Notes under the pieces: generated by a model
Seen by the model: only the letters and a program-made list of their open reading frames with translations
Database searches by the model: none
What the model was told of the DNA's origin: nothing
Program-made: the position numbers and the translations under genes
Shown here: piece by piece, positions 28,251-41,418 of the stretch
Layout of the letters: each line of letters opens with the position of its first letter
Position numbering within the stretch: the first letter of the stretch is position 1
Assembly (NCBI RefSeq): GCF_001550155.1
Contig: NZ_LRUF01000021.1
Location: 390,630 to 454,629, forward strand
DNA from: Pseudoalteromonas arabiensis
GTDB taxonomy: Bacteria > Pseudomonadota > Gammaproteobacteria > Enterobacterales > Alteromonadaceae
DNA length: 64,000 nucleotides
Reading direction: 5' to 3'

Positions 28251-29576
28251 TTAAATAAACCGCTTGATTATAAAGTCGACCTTTACACGCTTAGCTTGCC
28301 CAAGTAACTTTTTAACTGGCGAAGGATAATCGTCCATTGTTTCTAAATCCTGCGGCCCTGTCAGTCGACGACAGTGGGTTAAAATGGCTTTTTTCTCTTG
28401 CTCAATCTGTGGCAATATGCGTTGCTCAGGATCATCAATTAAAATACCATTCTCGATATCTAATCCCCACGCACGAGGGTTTAGATTATGACCACTCAAT
28501 AAATGAGTACGATTATCTCTGCAAATTCCCTTCAAATGAAAAGAGTTGCTTTCATGCTTCCACAGATAGACATTTAAGTTGCCATTGACAATATGACGCT
28601 TTTGAGATTTTAAAAACTTATATAAAATCGTTTCATATAAATACGGTAATGCCCCAATTTTACTAAACGGCTCGCTGGGTGGAAGGTAAAAATCATTCGC
28701 CGTTTTATCGCCTACCACAATAGTCACTTGTTTACCTTGTTTTAATAATCGACGTAACGAACGCAGTAACGGCGCAGGAAAATTAAAATAGGGTGTGTAC
28801 AGAACTAACTCTTGCTCTGTGGTATCAAACAAAGACTTTATTAAACGGTTTAGCTTATTACTACGGCGACCGAGGCCCAAAAATAGCCGAACCCCCAGTT
28901 GTGCAGAACTTGCTTCACTGGCACTGTTATAGCTGGCAGATTTAAGCTCTCGCATGAGCTGCTTTTGCGCTACTTTTATATCATTAAATTTTGTTAAGGG
29001 ACGGCGATCGAGACGCGGGACAGCTTCAGAGCTCAGTAGGTACGTATGTATAAAATCAATAACCGAATTACATAAGCCAGCTTGATTAACAAGAAAATAA
29101 CGGTCAAGGCGATATTTATCATCTTGTTGTAAGTAGACGTTGTTTAGGCTTGCTCCGCTGTAAAGCAAAGTGTCATCAATAACAAAACCTTTTAAATGTA
29201 GTACGCCAAATAGCTCTTTCGCCTTAACCGGCACACCATAAACTTGCACATTAGATTGAAACTCTTCAAGAAAGTCGCAATACATGCTGGCGTTACCCTC
29301 TGATTTTGCAGCGCCTATTAAACCTCGTTGCGCGCGATGAAAATCTACCAACACCTTTATATCTAATGCGGGATTAGCCAAAGATGCTTCATGTAAAGCG
29401 CTGAGTATTTCACGTCCTGCTTCATCATCTTGCAAGTACAACGCAGTAATATAAATTCTTTTTGTCGCTGTGCGAATTAGTCGTAATAACTCACTGCGAT
29501 ATTCTTTTGCATTGGTTAAGACTTTTATATCTTCTGTAGTCAGCCCAAATGCGGGCTTTTCCTGCCAAAATACCAT
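28251..29576 (-). CDS. pssA: CDP-diacylglycerol-serine O-phosphatidyltransferase (PLD-type)
   Basis: 441 residues. Makes phosphatidylserine, the precursor of phosphatidylethanolamine, from CDP-diacylglycerol and serine. It is of the gram-negative type II class in the phospholipase D superfamily, with two HKD motifs: HLKGFVIDDTLLYSGASLN near residue 135 and FHLKGICRDNRTHLLSGHN near residue 360. The N-terminal VFWQEKPAFGL and NPRAWGLDIENGILI match E. coli PssA. Enzyme is peripheral to membrane and ribosomes. Monocistronic, convergent with ald. Confidence 0.95.
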   Translation of the reverse strand: MVFWQEKPAFGLTTEDIKVLTNAKEYRSELLRLIRTATKRIYITALYLQDDEAGREILSALHEASLANPALDIKVLVDFHRAQRGLIGAAKSEGNASMYCDFLEEFQSNVQVYGVPVKAKELFGVLHLKGFVIDDTLLYSGASLNNVYLQQDDKYRLDRYFLVNQAGLCNSVIDFIHTYLLSSEAVPRLDRRPLTKFNDIKVAQKQLMRELKSASYNSASEASSAQLGVRLFLGLGRRSNKLNRLIKSLFDTTEQELVLYTPYFNFPAPLLRSLRRLLKQGKQVTIVVGDKTANDFYLPPSEPFSKIGALPYLYETILYKFLKSQKRHIVNGNLNVYLWKHESNSFHLKGICRDNRTHLLSGHNLNPRAWGLDIENGILIDDPEQRILPQIEQEKKAILTHCRRLTGPQDLETMDDYPSPVKKLLGQAKRVKVDFIIKRFI

Positions 29577-30884
<1,308 letters not shown>

Positions 30885-30911
30885 TTTTTTTAATCTAACA
30901 CAATAAATTTA

Positions 30912-30938
30912 GGGGCTGTTATCAACAGCCCCTTTTTT
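30912..30938 (+). terminator. Terminator of trxB
   Basis: Arms GGGGCTGTT and AACAGCCCC, three-base loop, followed by six T residues. Confidence 0.93.
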
Positions 30939-30987
30939 ATAACTAAGATTTTGTTAAAATTAAGCTAAATAACAACGATAACGCAAT

Positions 30988-31704
30988 ATGATCAAGCAAC
31001 TATACCAACTCTCAGCCGAGAGTGTTGATTTTCCAAACCCTGAATTTGCGCTTGACGAGCCAGATGGCTTATTAGCTATTGGTGGCGATTTATCCGTTGA
31101 ACGCATCAAAAATGCTTACAAAAATGGCGTTTTTCCATGGTTTAGTGATTATGAGCCGATTATGTGGTGGTCGCCTAGCATGCGTGGTGTTATCGAGTTG
31201 GACGAATTTCACGTGAGCCGAAGTTTGAAAAAACATTTGAAGCGAACTCCTGTTCGCGTCACGGTCAACCAGGCGTTTGCACATGTTATTAATGCCTGTC
31301 GAGAGCAGCGCTTAGATGCTGAAGGTACGTGGATCACTGAACAAATGATGCATGCCTACATCGAAGCGCATCATCAAGGTATCGCACATAGCCTTGAAAT
31401 TTGGCAAGATAACCATTTGGTCGCTGGCCTTTATGGCATTATGCAAAACGGTATATTTTGTGGCGAATCAATGTTTCATCATACATCCAATGGTTCGAAG
31501 TTAGCTATGTGGGCGCTTGTGAATTGGTTAAAAAAACATAATGCACACTTTATTGATTGCCAACTTGAAAACCCTTATTTGATAACGCTAGGTGCAAAAG
31601 TTATCCCGCGGACTGAATTTTTAACTAGACTTAAACTAGCCCAACAATACGTACCAACATCGCACATGTGGCAACCGCAAGAGTTGATAAATATTTATGA
31701 CTGA
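30988..31704 (+). CDS. aat: Leucyl/phenylalanyl-tRNA-protein transferase
   Basis: 238 residues. Adds Leu or Phe from aminoacyl-tRNA to proteins with N-terminal Lys or Arg, marking them for ClpAP through ClpS. The family signature FPNPEFALDEPDGLLAIGGD, then GVFPWFSDYEPIMWWSPSMR, and GIFCGESMFHHTSNGSKLAM are present. Overlaps the next gene, bpt, by eight bases. Its effectors ClpS and ClpA are encoded just downstream on the other strand. Confidence 0.97.
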   Translation: MIKQLYQLSAESVDFPNPEFALDEPDGLLAIGGDLSVERIKNAYKNGVFPWFSDYEPIMWWSPSMRGVIELDEFHVSRSLKKHLKRTPVRVTVNQAFAHVINACREQRLDAEGTWITEQMMHAYIEAHHQGIAHSLEIWQDNHLVAGLYGIMQNGIFCGESMFHHTSNGSKLAMWALVNWLKKHNAHFIDCQLENPYLITLGAKVIPRTEFLTRLKLAQQYVPTSHMWQPQELINIYD

Positions 31705-32401
31705 GCATTTACCCACTAGGCTAGGTTTGAGCCAGCAATTTGATTGCAGTTATTTACCAAACCGCCAAGAACAACTGTTAGTTATTCTTGATCCAAGCTA
31801 TTACTGCGCTGAGAAGTTTGAGCAACTACTCGCGCTAGGATTTAGGCGCAGTGGCGATCAAATTTATCGACCGCACTGCCCAGTATGTAATGCATGTAAT
31901 TCTATTCGGGTGCTAGCACAATCGTTTCAACCCTCAAAATCACAAAAGCGTAAACTAAACAGAGCGAAAAAAGTCTTTACTGTGAGTTATAGTGAGTATG
32001 AACGAGCAGACTATTACCCTCTTTACTGCAAGTACATAACGCAGCGCCATCAAGATGGCTCAATGTACCCACCAGAACAAAATCAGTACGAAAGTTTTTT
32101 ATTCTGTCAGTGGTTACCTATCACATTTATTGAGCTACGTGATGGCGACAAACTTGTCGCGGTAGCTGTTACTGATAATATGGATAATGCCGTCTCTGCT
32201 ATTTATACGTTTTTTGACCCTGACTACGAATCGTACAGCCTCGGCAGTGTAATGATCATGCACCAAATAGAATTTGCAAAGCAACAACAAAAACAATTTG
32301 TCTACTTAGGTTATCAAATAGACGAATGTAATAAAATGAAATATAAAACCCAATTTTTGCCAGCACAAAAGCACATTGGCGATCAGTGGTTGGCGATTTA
32401 A
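31697..32401 (+). CDS. bpt: Aspartate/glutamate leucyltransferase (Bpt, arginyltransferase family)
   Basis: 234 residues. Transfers Leu to N-terminal Asp or Glu, giving ClpS-recognised N-degrons. N-terminal CxxC cluster YRPHCPVCNACNSIRV near residue 60 and the C-terminal acetyltransferase-like core with YTFFDPDYESYSLGSVMIMH, VYLGYQIDECNKMKYK. Begins inside the end of aat, so co-translated. The specificity (Leu rather than Arg) is assumed from characterised Vibrio Bpt. Confidence 0.93.
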   Translation: MTEHLPTRLGLSQQFDCSYLPNRQEQLLVILDPSYYCAEKFEQLLALGFRRSGDQIYRPHCPVCNACNSIRVLAQSFQPSKSQKRKLNRAKKVFTVSYSEYERADYYPLYCKYITQRHQDGSMYPPEQNQYESFLFCQWLPITFIELRDGDKLVAVAVTDNMDNAVSAIYTFFDPDYESYSLGSVMIMHQIEFAKQQQKQFVYLGYQIDECNKMKYKTQFLPAQKHIGDQWLAI

Positions 32402-32473
32402 TTTACAAAATTAAGCCCTGTAGCTTTACTTATTGCTGTATTTTCGGCAAAATCTGCAGCGTTTAACTATTAA

Positions 32474-32710
<237 letters not shown>

Positions 32711-32833
32711 TGCGTTAACGAGAGATTTAGCTTTTTGCTGCTTTGAATGAGCAGATGTGTTTATTACAAAGAGCTAAAAGCGTTTGTTAAATGGTGTTAA
32801 AACTAGTCTTAGTTTTAATTCCATTTAATAAAC

Positions 32834-32861
32834 AAAAAGCCCAGCATTTGCTGGGCTTTTT
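32834..32861. terminator. Bidirectional terminator between infA and clpA
   Basis: Arms AAAAAGCCCAGC and GCTGGGCTTTTT around ATTT; a 12-bp perfect stem with A and T runs on both sides, ending infA (plus) and clpA (minus). Confidence 0.93.
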
Positions 32862-32871
32862 GTTGCCTGTT

Positions 32872-35142
32872 TTAGGCTGTTTCTAAGCTTGTTTCATATT
32901 CAAAGTGAATTTTCTTATCCTTAACAGAGACTTTGACAGAGCCCCCATCTGATAACTCCCCAAATAATATTTCATTAGCAAGTGGCTTTTTAAGCTCCTC
33001 TTGGATAACGCGAGCCATCGGACGCGCACCCATAGCTTTGTCGTAGCCTTTATCAGCTAACAGCTCTCGTGCCTTAGAAGTCAGCTCCAAATTAACTGAT
33101 TTCTTATCAAGTTGTGCTTGTAATTCAACAATAAACTTATCAACCACTTGAAGGATCACCTCTTTATCAAGATGGTTGAACCAAATAATATTATCTAAAC
33201 GGTTTCTAAATTCTGGTGAGAATACCTTGTTAATTTCACTCATTGCATCGTGTGAGTGATCTTGCTCAGTAAAGCCTATTGATTTACGCACTGTCTCTTG
33301 CACACCTGCATTTGTGGTCATCACCAATACAACATTTCTAAAATCAGCTTTGCGGCCGTTATTATCAGTTAATGTACCGTGGTCCATAACTTGTAATAAG
33401 ATGTTGTAAATATCAGGGTGTGCTTTTTCGATTTCATCAAGCAGCACCACTGCATGGGGGTTTTTGATAACCGCTTCAGTCAATAGACCACCCTGCTCAA
33501 AACCGACATAACCTGGAGGCGCACCAATTAAACGGCTAACTGCATGACGCTCAACATACTCAGACATATCAAAGCGAATAAACTCAACGCCCATACACTT
33601 AGCTAGTTGTTTAGTCACCTCTGTTTTACCAACCCCCGTAGGACCAGCAAATAAGAACGAGCCCACCGGCTTATCTTCATTCGCAAGACCTGAACGAGAT
33701 AAACGGATAGCAGAGGTGAGCGCGTCAATTGACTGGTCTTGTCCAAACACTAACATTTTTAAGTTACGGTCAAGGTTTTTCAACGTCTCTTTATCACTTG
33801 AAGACACGCTTTGCTGTGGAATACGTGCCATTTTCGATACGATCAGTTCAATATCGGATACGCCAATCGTTTTCTTACGTTTTGATATAGGCTGTAAGCG
33901 CTGATTGGCTCCTGCCTCATCAATAACATCAATCGCTTTATCTGGTAAGTGACGTTCATTAATATATTTAGCACTTAGCTCTGCAGCTGCTTTGAGCGCT
34001 TTTTGTGTATAACGAATGCCATGATGTTCTTCATAACGCTCTTTCAAACCATTAAGAATCTTAGTGGTGTCTGAAACACTTGGCTCAAGAACATCAATTT
34101 TTTGAAAACGACGTACTAGTGCACGATCTTTTTCAAAGATATTTTTAAACTCGTTATAAGTGGTAGAGCCCATGCATCGCAGTTTACCACTTGAAAGTAG
34201 CGGTTTAATTAGGTTAGAAGCATCCATTACGCCACCTGATGCCGCTCCAGCACCGATGATGGTGTGAATCTCATCGATAAATAGAATAGACCCAGGTTTT
34301 GCTTGCAGCTCTTTGAGCAGTGATTTAAAGCGTTTCTCAAAATCACCGCGGTATTTTGTACCGGCCAGTAATGCACCCATATCAAGTGAATAAACAACCG
34401 CATCAGCAATTACTTCAGGCACTTCTTTGTTGACAATACGATAAGCAAGACCTTCAGCAATGGCCGTTTTACCTACCCCAGCTTCACCAACAAGCAGCGG
34501 ATTATTTTTCTTACGACGACATAAAACTTGAACAGTACGCTCAACTTCACTGTCTCGCCCAACCAGTGGATCAATATTGCCATCAACCGCTTGTTGGTTG
34601 AGGTTTGTTGTGAAGTTCTCGAGCTTAGTCGGCTCTTCACCTTGAACTTCTTGTACCTCTTCATGGATATCATCATGGTCTTCACCGCCAATTTCATCAT
34701 CAGCTTTGGAAATACCATGAGAGATAAAGTTGACTATATCAAGACGATTTACATCCGCTTTTTTCAGTAAATAGACGGCTTGGCTTTCTTGCTCAGAAAA
34801 GATAGCCACCAGCACGTTGACGCCAGTAACTTCATTTTTACCTGATGATTGTACATGGAATACAGCACGTTGCAGAACGCGCTGAAAACCTAACGTTGGT
34901 TGTGTTTCACGGTCTTCTTCTAAATCAGGAATAACAGGCGTCGTTTCATCGATAAATTCAGATAACTCGACTTTTAAAGTGCCCATATCTACGCCACACG
35001 CATTGAGCGCTTCTCCAGCAGAAGGGTTATCGAGCAGTGCAAGTAAAAGGTGCTCGACGGTCATAAATTCATGGCGACGTGTTCTCGCTTCGCGAAACGC
35101 CGCATTTAAGGTTAGTTCTAAGTCTTTGTTTAGCATTGGCAA
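32872..35142 (-). CDS. clpA: ATP-dependent Clp protease ATP-binding subunit ClpA
   Basis: 756 residues, full length. Hexameric unfoldase that feeds ClpP. N-domain (residues 1-145, LNKDLELTLNAAFREAR) is the docking site of ClpS. Two AAA+ modules follow: Walker A GEAGVGKTAIAEG with Walker B ILFIDEIHTIIGAG, and Walker A AGPTGVGKTEVTKQ with VVLLDEIEKAHPDI. An acidic insert (DDEIGGEDHDDIHEEVQ) near residue 150 is typical. Follows clpS by 64 bases in the same direction. No clpP in the window. Confidence 0.98.
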   Translation of the reverse strand: MPMLNKDLELTLNAAFREARTRRHEFMTVEHLLLALLDNPSAGEALNACGVDMGTLKVELSEFIDETTPVIPDLEEDRETQPTLGFQRVLQRAVFHVQSSGKNEVTGVNVLVAIFSEQESQAVYLLKKADVNRLDIVNFISHGISKADDEIGGEDHDDIHEEVQEVQGEEPTKLENFTTNLNQQAVDGNIDPLVGRDSEVERTVQVLCRRKKNNPLLVGEAGVGKTAIAEGLAYRIVNKEVPEVIADAVVYSLDMGALLAGTKYRGDFEKRFKSLLKELQAKPGSILFIDEIHTIIGAGAASGGVMDASNLIKPLLSSGKLRCMGSTTYNEFKNIFEKDRALVRRFQKIDVLEPSVSDTTKILNGLKERYEEHHGIRYTQKALKAAAELSAKYINERHLPDKAIDVIDEAGANQRLQPISKRKKTIGVSDIELIVSKMARIPQQSVSSSDKETLKNLDRNLKMLVFGQDQSIDALTSAIRLSRSGLANEDKPVGSFLFAGPTGVGKTEVTKQLAKCMGVEFIRFDMSEYVERHAVSRLIGAPPGYVGFEQGGLLTEAVIKNPHAVVLLDEIEKAHPDIYNILLQVMDHGTLTDNNGRKADFRNVVLVMTTNAGVQETVRKSIGFTEQDHSHDAMSEINKVFSPEFRNRLDNIIWFNHLDKEVILQVVDKFIVELQAQLDKKSVNLELTSKARELLADKGYDKAMGARPMARVIQEELKKPLANEILFGELSDGGSVKVSVKDKKIHFEYETSLETA

Positions 35143-35206
35143 CCCCTTACTGAGATAATATTTATATACCGTTGTGATGGGCTAAATGTTCACCCTACCT
35201 TGGTAT

Positions 35207-35524
35207 TTATTCCTGCTCACAACTACATAGCAGTGGATGCTCGTTATCGCGTGCGTAACGATTAACCTGCTCAGCTTTGGTATGTGCAACATCGGCGCTA
35301 TAAACACCGCAAATTGCTTTACCGTTATGATGAACCTGAAGCATCACATCTGTTGCTCTTTCGCTATCCATATTAAAAAACGTCATTAGTACTTCTATCA
35401 CAAAGTCCATAGGCGTGTAATCATCATTATTCAAAATGACTTTATATTTTCGCGGTGGTTGCAGTTTTTGCTTCTCACTATCGCGAACCGTTTCAATAAC
35501 ACCAGAATCTTTCATGCCACTCAT
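35207..35524 (-). CDS. clpS: ATP-dependent Clp protease adaptor ClpS
   Basis: 105 residues. Delivers N-degron substrates to ClpA. The binding pocket sequence [20 protein letters not shown] and the helix [20 protein letters not shown] hold the conserved Asn, Asp-Asp and His that grip Leu, Phe, Tyr or Trp N-termini. Upstream of clpA in a two-gene unit and divergent from cspD. Together with aat and bpt the region encodes the whole bacterial N-degron route except ClpP. Confidence 0.97.
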   Translation of the reverse strand: MSGMKDSGVIETVRDSEKQKLQPPRKYKVILNNDDYTPMDFVIEVLMTFFNMDSERATDVMLQVHHNGKAICGVYSADVAHTKAEQVNRYARDNEHPLLCSCEQE

Positions 35525-35614
35525 AATTAAATATAGTCTTGTCTTTAGAACTCAAGCAAACTTGAATAAAAAAATAAATAAATTGTTAAAAAATAGTTCA
35601 AAACACTTGACTGA

Positions 35615-35703
35615 TTGACTAAATAAACTACAGTCAAAGATAGATTGATTAAACCTTAGTCAGTCTAGCAAATTACACGGTTTAGAATAACTAAATTAGT
35701 CAA
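35615..35703 (+). promoter_or_regulatory. TTGACTAA / TTAGTCAA inverted motif pair upstream of cspD
   Basis: TTGACTAA at 35615-35622 and its reverse complement TTAGTCAA at 35696-35703, with further partial copies (TTGACTGA, CAGTCAAA, TAGTCAGTC) between. The same octamer forms a perfect inverted repeat at 36147-36164 upstream of icd. Possibly a shared operator; the protein is unknown. Confidence 0.35.
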
Positions 35704-35724
35704 CTTATAGAAGGATGTAGAAGT

Positions 35725-35940
35725 ATGGCTTGTGGAAAAGTCAAATGGTTCAACAATGCCAAAGGTTTTGGCTTCATCGTAGAAGACGGCAGCGAGACTG
35801 ATATATTCGCTCATTACTCAACGATTGTAATGGACGGTTATAAAACACTTAAAGCTGGTCAAGATGTAACATTCGAATTGCAACAAGGTCCAAAAGGGTT
35901 ACACGCAACGAATATTGCCCCTAACGATGAGCTATCTTAG
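35725..35940 (+). CDS. cspD: Cold-shock domain protein, CspD-like
   Basis: 71 residues, one cold-shock OB-fold with RNP1 (NAKGFGFIVED) and RNP2 (DIFAHYSTI). Begins MACGKVKWFNNAKG. The position beside clpS-clpA is the usual place of cspD, the stationary-phase single-strand binding protein that inhibits replication; the C-terminus GLHATNIAPNDELS fits. GAAGGATG precedes the start. The long untranslated upstream segment carries repeated TTGACTAA-like elements. Confidence 0.93.
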   Translation: MACGKVKWFNNAKGFGFIVEDGSETDIFAHYSTIVMDGYKTLKAGQDVTFELQQGPKGLHATNIAPNDELS

Positions 35941-38596
<2,656 letters not shown>

Positions 38597-38610
38597 TTTT
38601 AATCTGTTAT

Positions 38611-38667
38611 AAGGCGCTTGATAAGCGCCTTTAACTGATATGAAAAAGGCCGCATTGCGGCCTTTTT
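38611..38667 (+). terminator. Tandem hairpins after icd
   Basis: First stem AAGGCGCTT/AAGCGCCTT at 38611-38631 with short T run; second AAAAAGGCCGC/GCGGCCTTTTT at 38643-38667, strong and usable on both strands, so it can also end the minus-strand amidohydrolase transcript. Confidence 0.88.
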
Positions 38668-38686
38668 AGTTTGTTAGCTAATGCGC

Positions 38687-39916
38687 TTATTTTGTATAAG
38701 CTCGAGGCATAGCTGAATCTGTTGTGTAACGCTCACGTAGTTTATCTTGACGCGCTTCGGTAGAAACCTCTTCACCATTGATCCACATTTTGCTCACGTG
38801 TGAGTTAAGCTCAAAAGGATCGGCAGACCACATAACGAGGTTGGCACGTTTACCTGTTGCAATAACACCGGAATTCAGCCCAAATACATCGGCAATATTA
38901 CTCGTTACTGCACTCAAAGCACCCTGTTGAGTCATACCGTAAGATACAGCGTTACCTGCATCAAAACGTAATTGGTATACATTGTGGCTTGAGTCACCGG
39001 CAACACCAATAATCACTTTGACACCGGCTTTTTCAAGCTTACCTGCATTAGCAAGGTTTGCATGTAATGAGTCAAAGCTCCCTGGTAAGTTAGCCATTGA
39101 ACTGATGATCACGGGCACATTAGCTTTTGCTAGCGTATCCGCAACCACAACAGCATCATCACCGCCATGAATCACTAAATTAATACCATAGGTTTCTTTT
39201 AGCTTAACAAGTGAATAAATATCTGACGCGCGTTGAACACTGGCAATCAGCGGCATGTCACCAGCAAGCACTGCTGCTAGCACTTTTTGCTCTGTTGAAG
39301 GCTCTTTTTTGTCATCTTTTTTAGCTGACTTTTCACCTTCAAGCTTATCGATAAGTGTTTTCATTGACATTGCACGAGAGCCCTTGCTCTTTTCACCTAG
39401 GTGAACAACAAGTGCAACTTGCTTTTTATTAACACTTTCAAAACTACCCGATAAATCAACCACAGATGCAAGGCCAGCAAAGATACTTTCACCGCCATTA
39501 GGGACAATTACATCTTGAGTTATGCCACCTTTGCGGGCATAAGGAATTAAGCTGCTACGTGGGTTAAACGCAAGACTTGGGTCAAAATCGATAGTTGCTT
39601 TATCATCGCTTCCGTCACGTGAGCCTGCAACAGCACCCACCTCAACTAAGCCAAGTTGGTTCATTGTGCCGATAAACCCAGCAGTTACGATTTGGCCTTT
39701 TGCGTCAATAGTTGTATCTGCGTTGATAGATATCGGGTTAATTGCAACAATTTTGTCACCTTCAATAACAACGCTTGCGCCTTCTAGCACACCTTGCTCT
39801 GTTGAAGTGTGTAATGTTGCATTTACAATTGCCACAGATGCAGCACTTGCTGTCGCAGAAAATAAGCCAGCAGCAACAAGTGACAGCTTTAATGATTTAG
39901 TTAATTTTGTCATCAA
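38687..39916 (-). CDS. Exported amidohydrolase-like protein lacking the metal-binding HxH motif
   Basis: 409 residues with a signal peptide (MTKLTKSLKLSLVAAGLFSA then TASA). The fold is that of the imidazolonepropionase-like amidohydrolases: N-terminal strand AIVNATLHTSTEQGVLEGAS, and the closing sandwich GVIATGKRANLVMWSADPFE. The expected metal site PGFIDxHxH reads TAGFIGTMNQLG, so both histidines are gone; later positions IHGGDD and GVAGDSSHN are also altered. It may be a structural or pseudo-enzyme partner of the neighbouring lipoprotein, nine bases upstream in the same operon, or have a different chemistry. Confidence 0.85.
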   Translation of the reverse strand: MMTKLTKSLKLSLVAAGLFSATASAASVAIVNATLHTSTEQGVLEGASVVIEGDKIVAINPISINADTTIDAKGQIVTAGFIGTMNQLGLVEVGAVAGSRDGSDDKATIDFDPSLAFNPRSSLIPYARKGGITQDVIVPNGGESIFAGLASVVDLSGSFESVNKKQVALVVHLGEKSKGSRAMSMKTLIDKLEGEKSAKKDDKKEPSTEQKVLAAVLAGDMPLIASVQRASDIYSLVKLKETYGINLVIHGGDDAVVVADTLAKANVPVIISSMANLPGSFDSLHANLANAGKLEKAGVKVIIGVAGDSSHNVYQLRFDAGNAVSYGMTQQGALSAVTSNIADVFGLNSGVIATGKRANLVMWSADPFELNSHVSKMWINGEEVSTEARQDKLRERYTTDSAMPRAYTK

Positions 39917-39924
39917 TGTTACTC

Positions 39925-41307
39925 CTATTTTTGACCTAGCATGAAATCACTTTGTGCTTGGTATTTATCATCGTTACGATCATAAACTTTGGCACCATCG
40001 ATAAATACTTGCTCAGCTTTTGCATACACACTAAATGGGTTTTGATTCCAGATAACAACATCAGCTTGTTTACCAGATTCAAGTGATCCTGTTTTATCAT
40101 CGATACCCAGCGATTTAGCCGCATTTGAGGTGATCCACTTAATTGCATGTTGTTCAGAGATGTCATAACCAACATCGTTTGCGCGATACATAACTTTACC
40201 AGCTTCTTGGTTTAGACGTTGAATGGTTGTATCCGAGTCTGAATGAACAACAGCACATGAGTTTTTAACTGCATCGACAATTGCCACGTTCTCCTGAACC
40301 ATGTCATAGGCTTCCATCTTAAAACCCCACCAATCTGGCCAAAGTGCTGCACAGTTACCGTTTTCAGCGAGTAAATCAGCTATTTTGTATGCTTCGACAC
40401 CGTGATGGAAAGTACCTGAGTGATAGCCAAATTCTTTGCCAAGGTCAATCATCATGGCCATTTCTTCTGCTTTATAGCAATGGTTATGAATGAGTATGTC
40501 GCCCTCAAGTACACCAGCTAGGGTATCTAGCTTAATGTCACGATGTGGTACTTCTGGGTTCTTACCCGCGTCATAATCACTGTCGTATTTATCCCATTGA
40601 CGTTTATATTCAGCGGCTTCAATCCATGCTGTACGATACCCTGCCATATTCCCCATACGCGTAGATGGCAAAACACCTTTGCTACCATAAACACGTTTCG
40701 GGTTTTCGCCACACGCCATTTTTAAACCATAGGGTGCATCAGGAAATTTCATACCTTGCATTGTATGCGAAGGAACATTTTTAAGGGTTACACCACGACC
40801 ACCAATCAAGTTTGCTGAGCCTGGTAGAATTTGTAATGACGTAATACCGCCCTCACGAGCACGATTAAAACCAGGATCTTGTGGCCAAACAGAGTGCTCA
40901 ACCCACACCTCTGCAGTCACAGGGCTGGTCATTTCATTACCATCTTGGTGAGATGCCACTGATGGGGTTGGGTATGCACCTAAATGTGAGTGAACATCTA
41001 TAATCCCAGGTGTTACCCATTTACCTTGTGCATCAATTGTTGTATCAGCTTGAACACTTAACCCCTTACCAACTTGTTGTACTTTACCGTCAACAAAATA
41101 GACATCAGCCTCGTCTAAACGCTCACCGGTTCCTGTTAATACAGTCGCATTGGTGATAAGGGTACTCGTTGAAGCAAGTGGCTTATAAGTGCTTGGATAT
41201 GGATTTTTATTAATTGAGACTCTTGGGTCTTGTGGGCCATTATCTTGACAGCCGGCTAACACGACACCAAGCGCAATGACCAACACTGATGGAGCAAATT
41301 TTTGCAT
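39925..41307 (-). CDS. Amidohydrolase family lipoprotein
   Basis: 460 residues. N-terminus MQKFAPSVLVIALGVVLAGC is a lipoprotein signal with lipobox LAGC, so the protein is membrane-anchored and faces the periplasm. Metal motifs are intact: TPGIIDVHSHLGAYPTP (HxH), a later His in LIHNHCYKAEEM, a His in FHHGVEAY, and an Asp in VVHSDSDTT. The C-terminal GSLESGKQADVVIWNQNPF is typical. Likely hydrolyses a peptide-like or cyclic amide; substrate unknown. First gene of a two-gene operon with the motif-less paralogue. Confidence 0.9.
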   Translation of the reverse strand: MQKFAPSVLVIALGVVLAGCQDNGPQDPRVSINKNPYPSTYKPLASTSTLITNATVLTGTGERLDEADVYFVDGKVQQVGKGLSVQADTTIDAQGKWVTPGIIDVHSHLGAYPTPSVASHQDGNEMTSPVTAEVWVEHSVWPQDPGFNRAREGGITSLQILPGSANLIGGRGVTLKNVPSHTMQGMKFPDAPYGLKMACGENPKRVYGSKGVLPSTRMGNMAGYRTAWIEAAEYKRQWDKYDSDYDAGKNPEVPHRDIKLDTLAGVLEGDILIHNHCYKAEEMAMMIDLGKEFGYHSGTFHHGVEAYKIADLLAENGNCAALWPDWWGFKMEAYDMVQENVAIVDAVKNSCAVVHSDSDTTIQRLNQEAGKVMYRANDVGYDISEQHAIKWITSNAAKSLGIDDKTGSLESGKQADVVIWNQNPFSVYAKAEQVFIDGAKVYDRNDDKYQAQSDFMLGQK

Positions 41308-41418
41308 TATGTTGTTTCTCCTTTTTATTATTCATTTACTTTAACTAAATGTTAATTTTAATGCGAACAAAAGAGGCTAATCACCATTTATTAAGATGAA
41401 TAACGAACCTGAGCTAGA

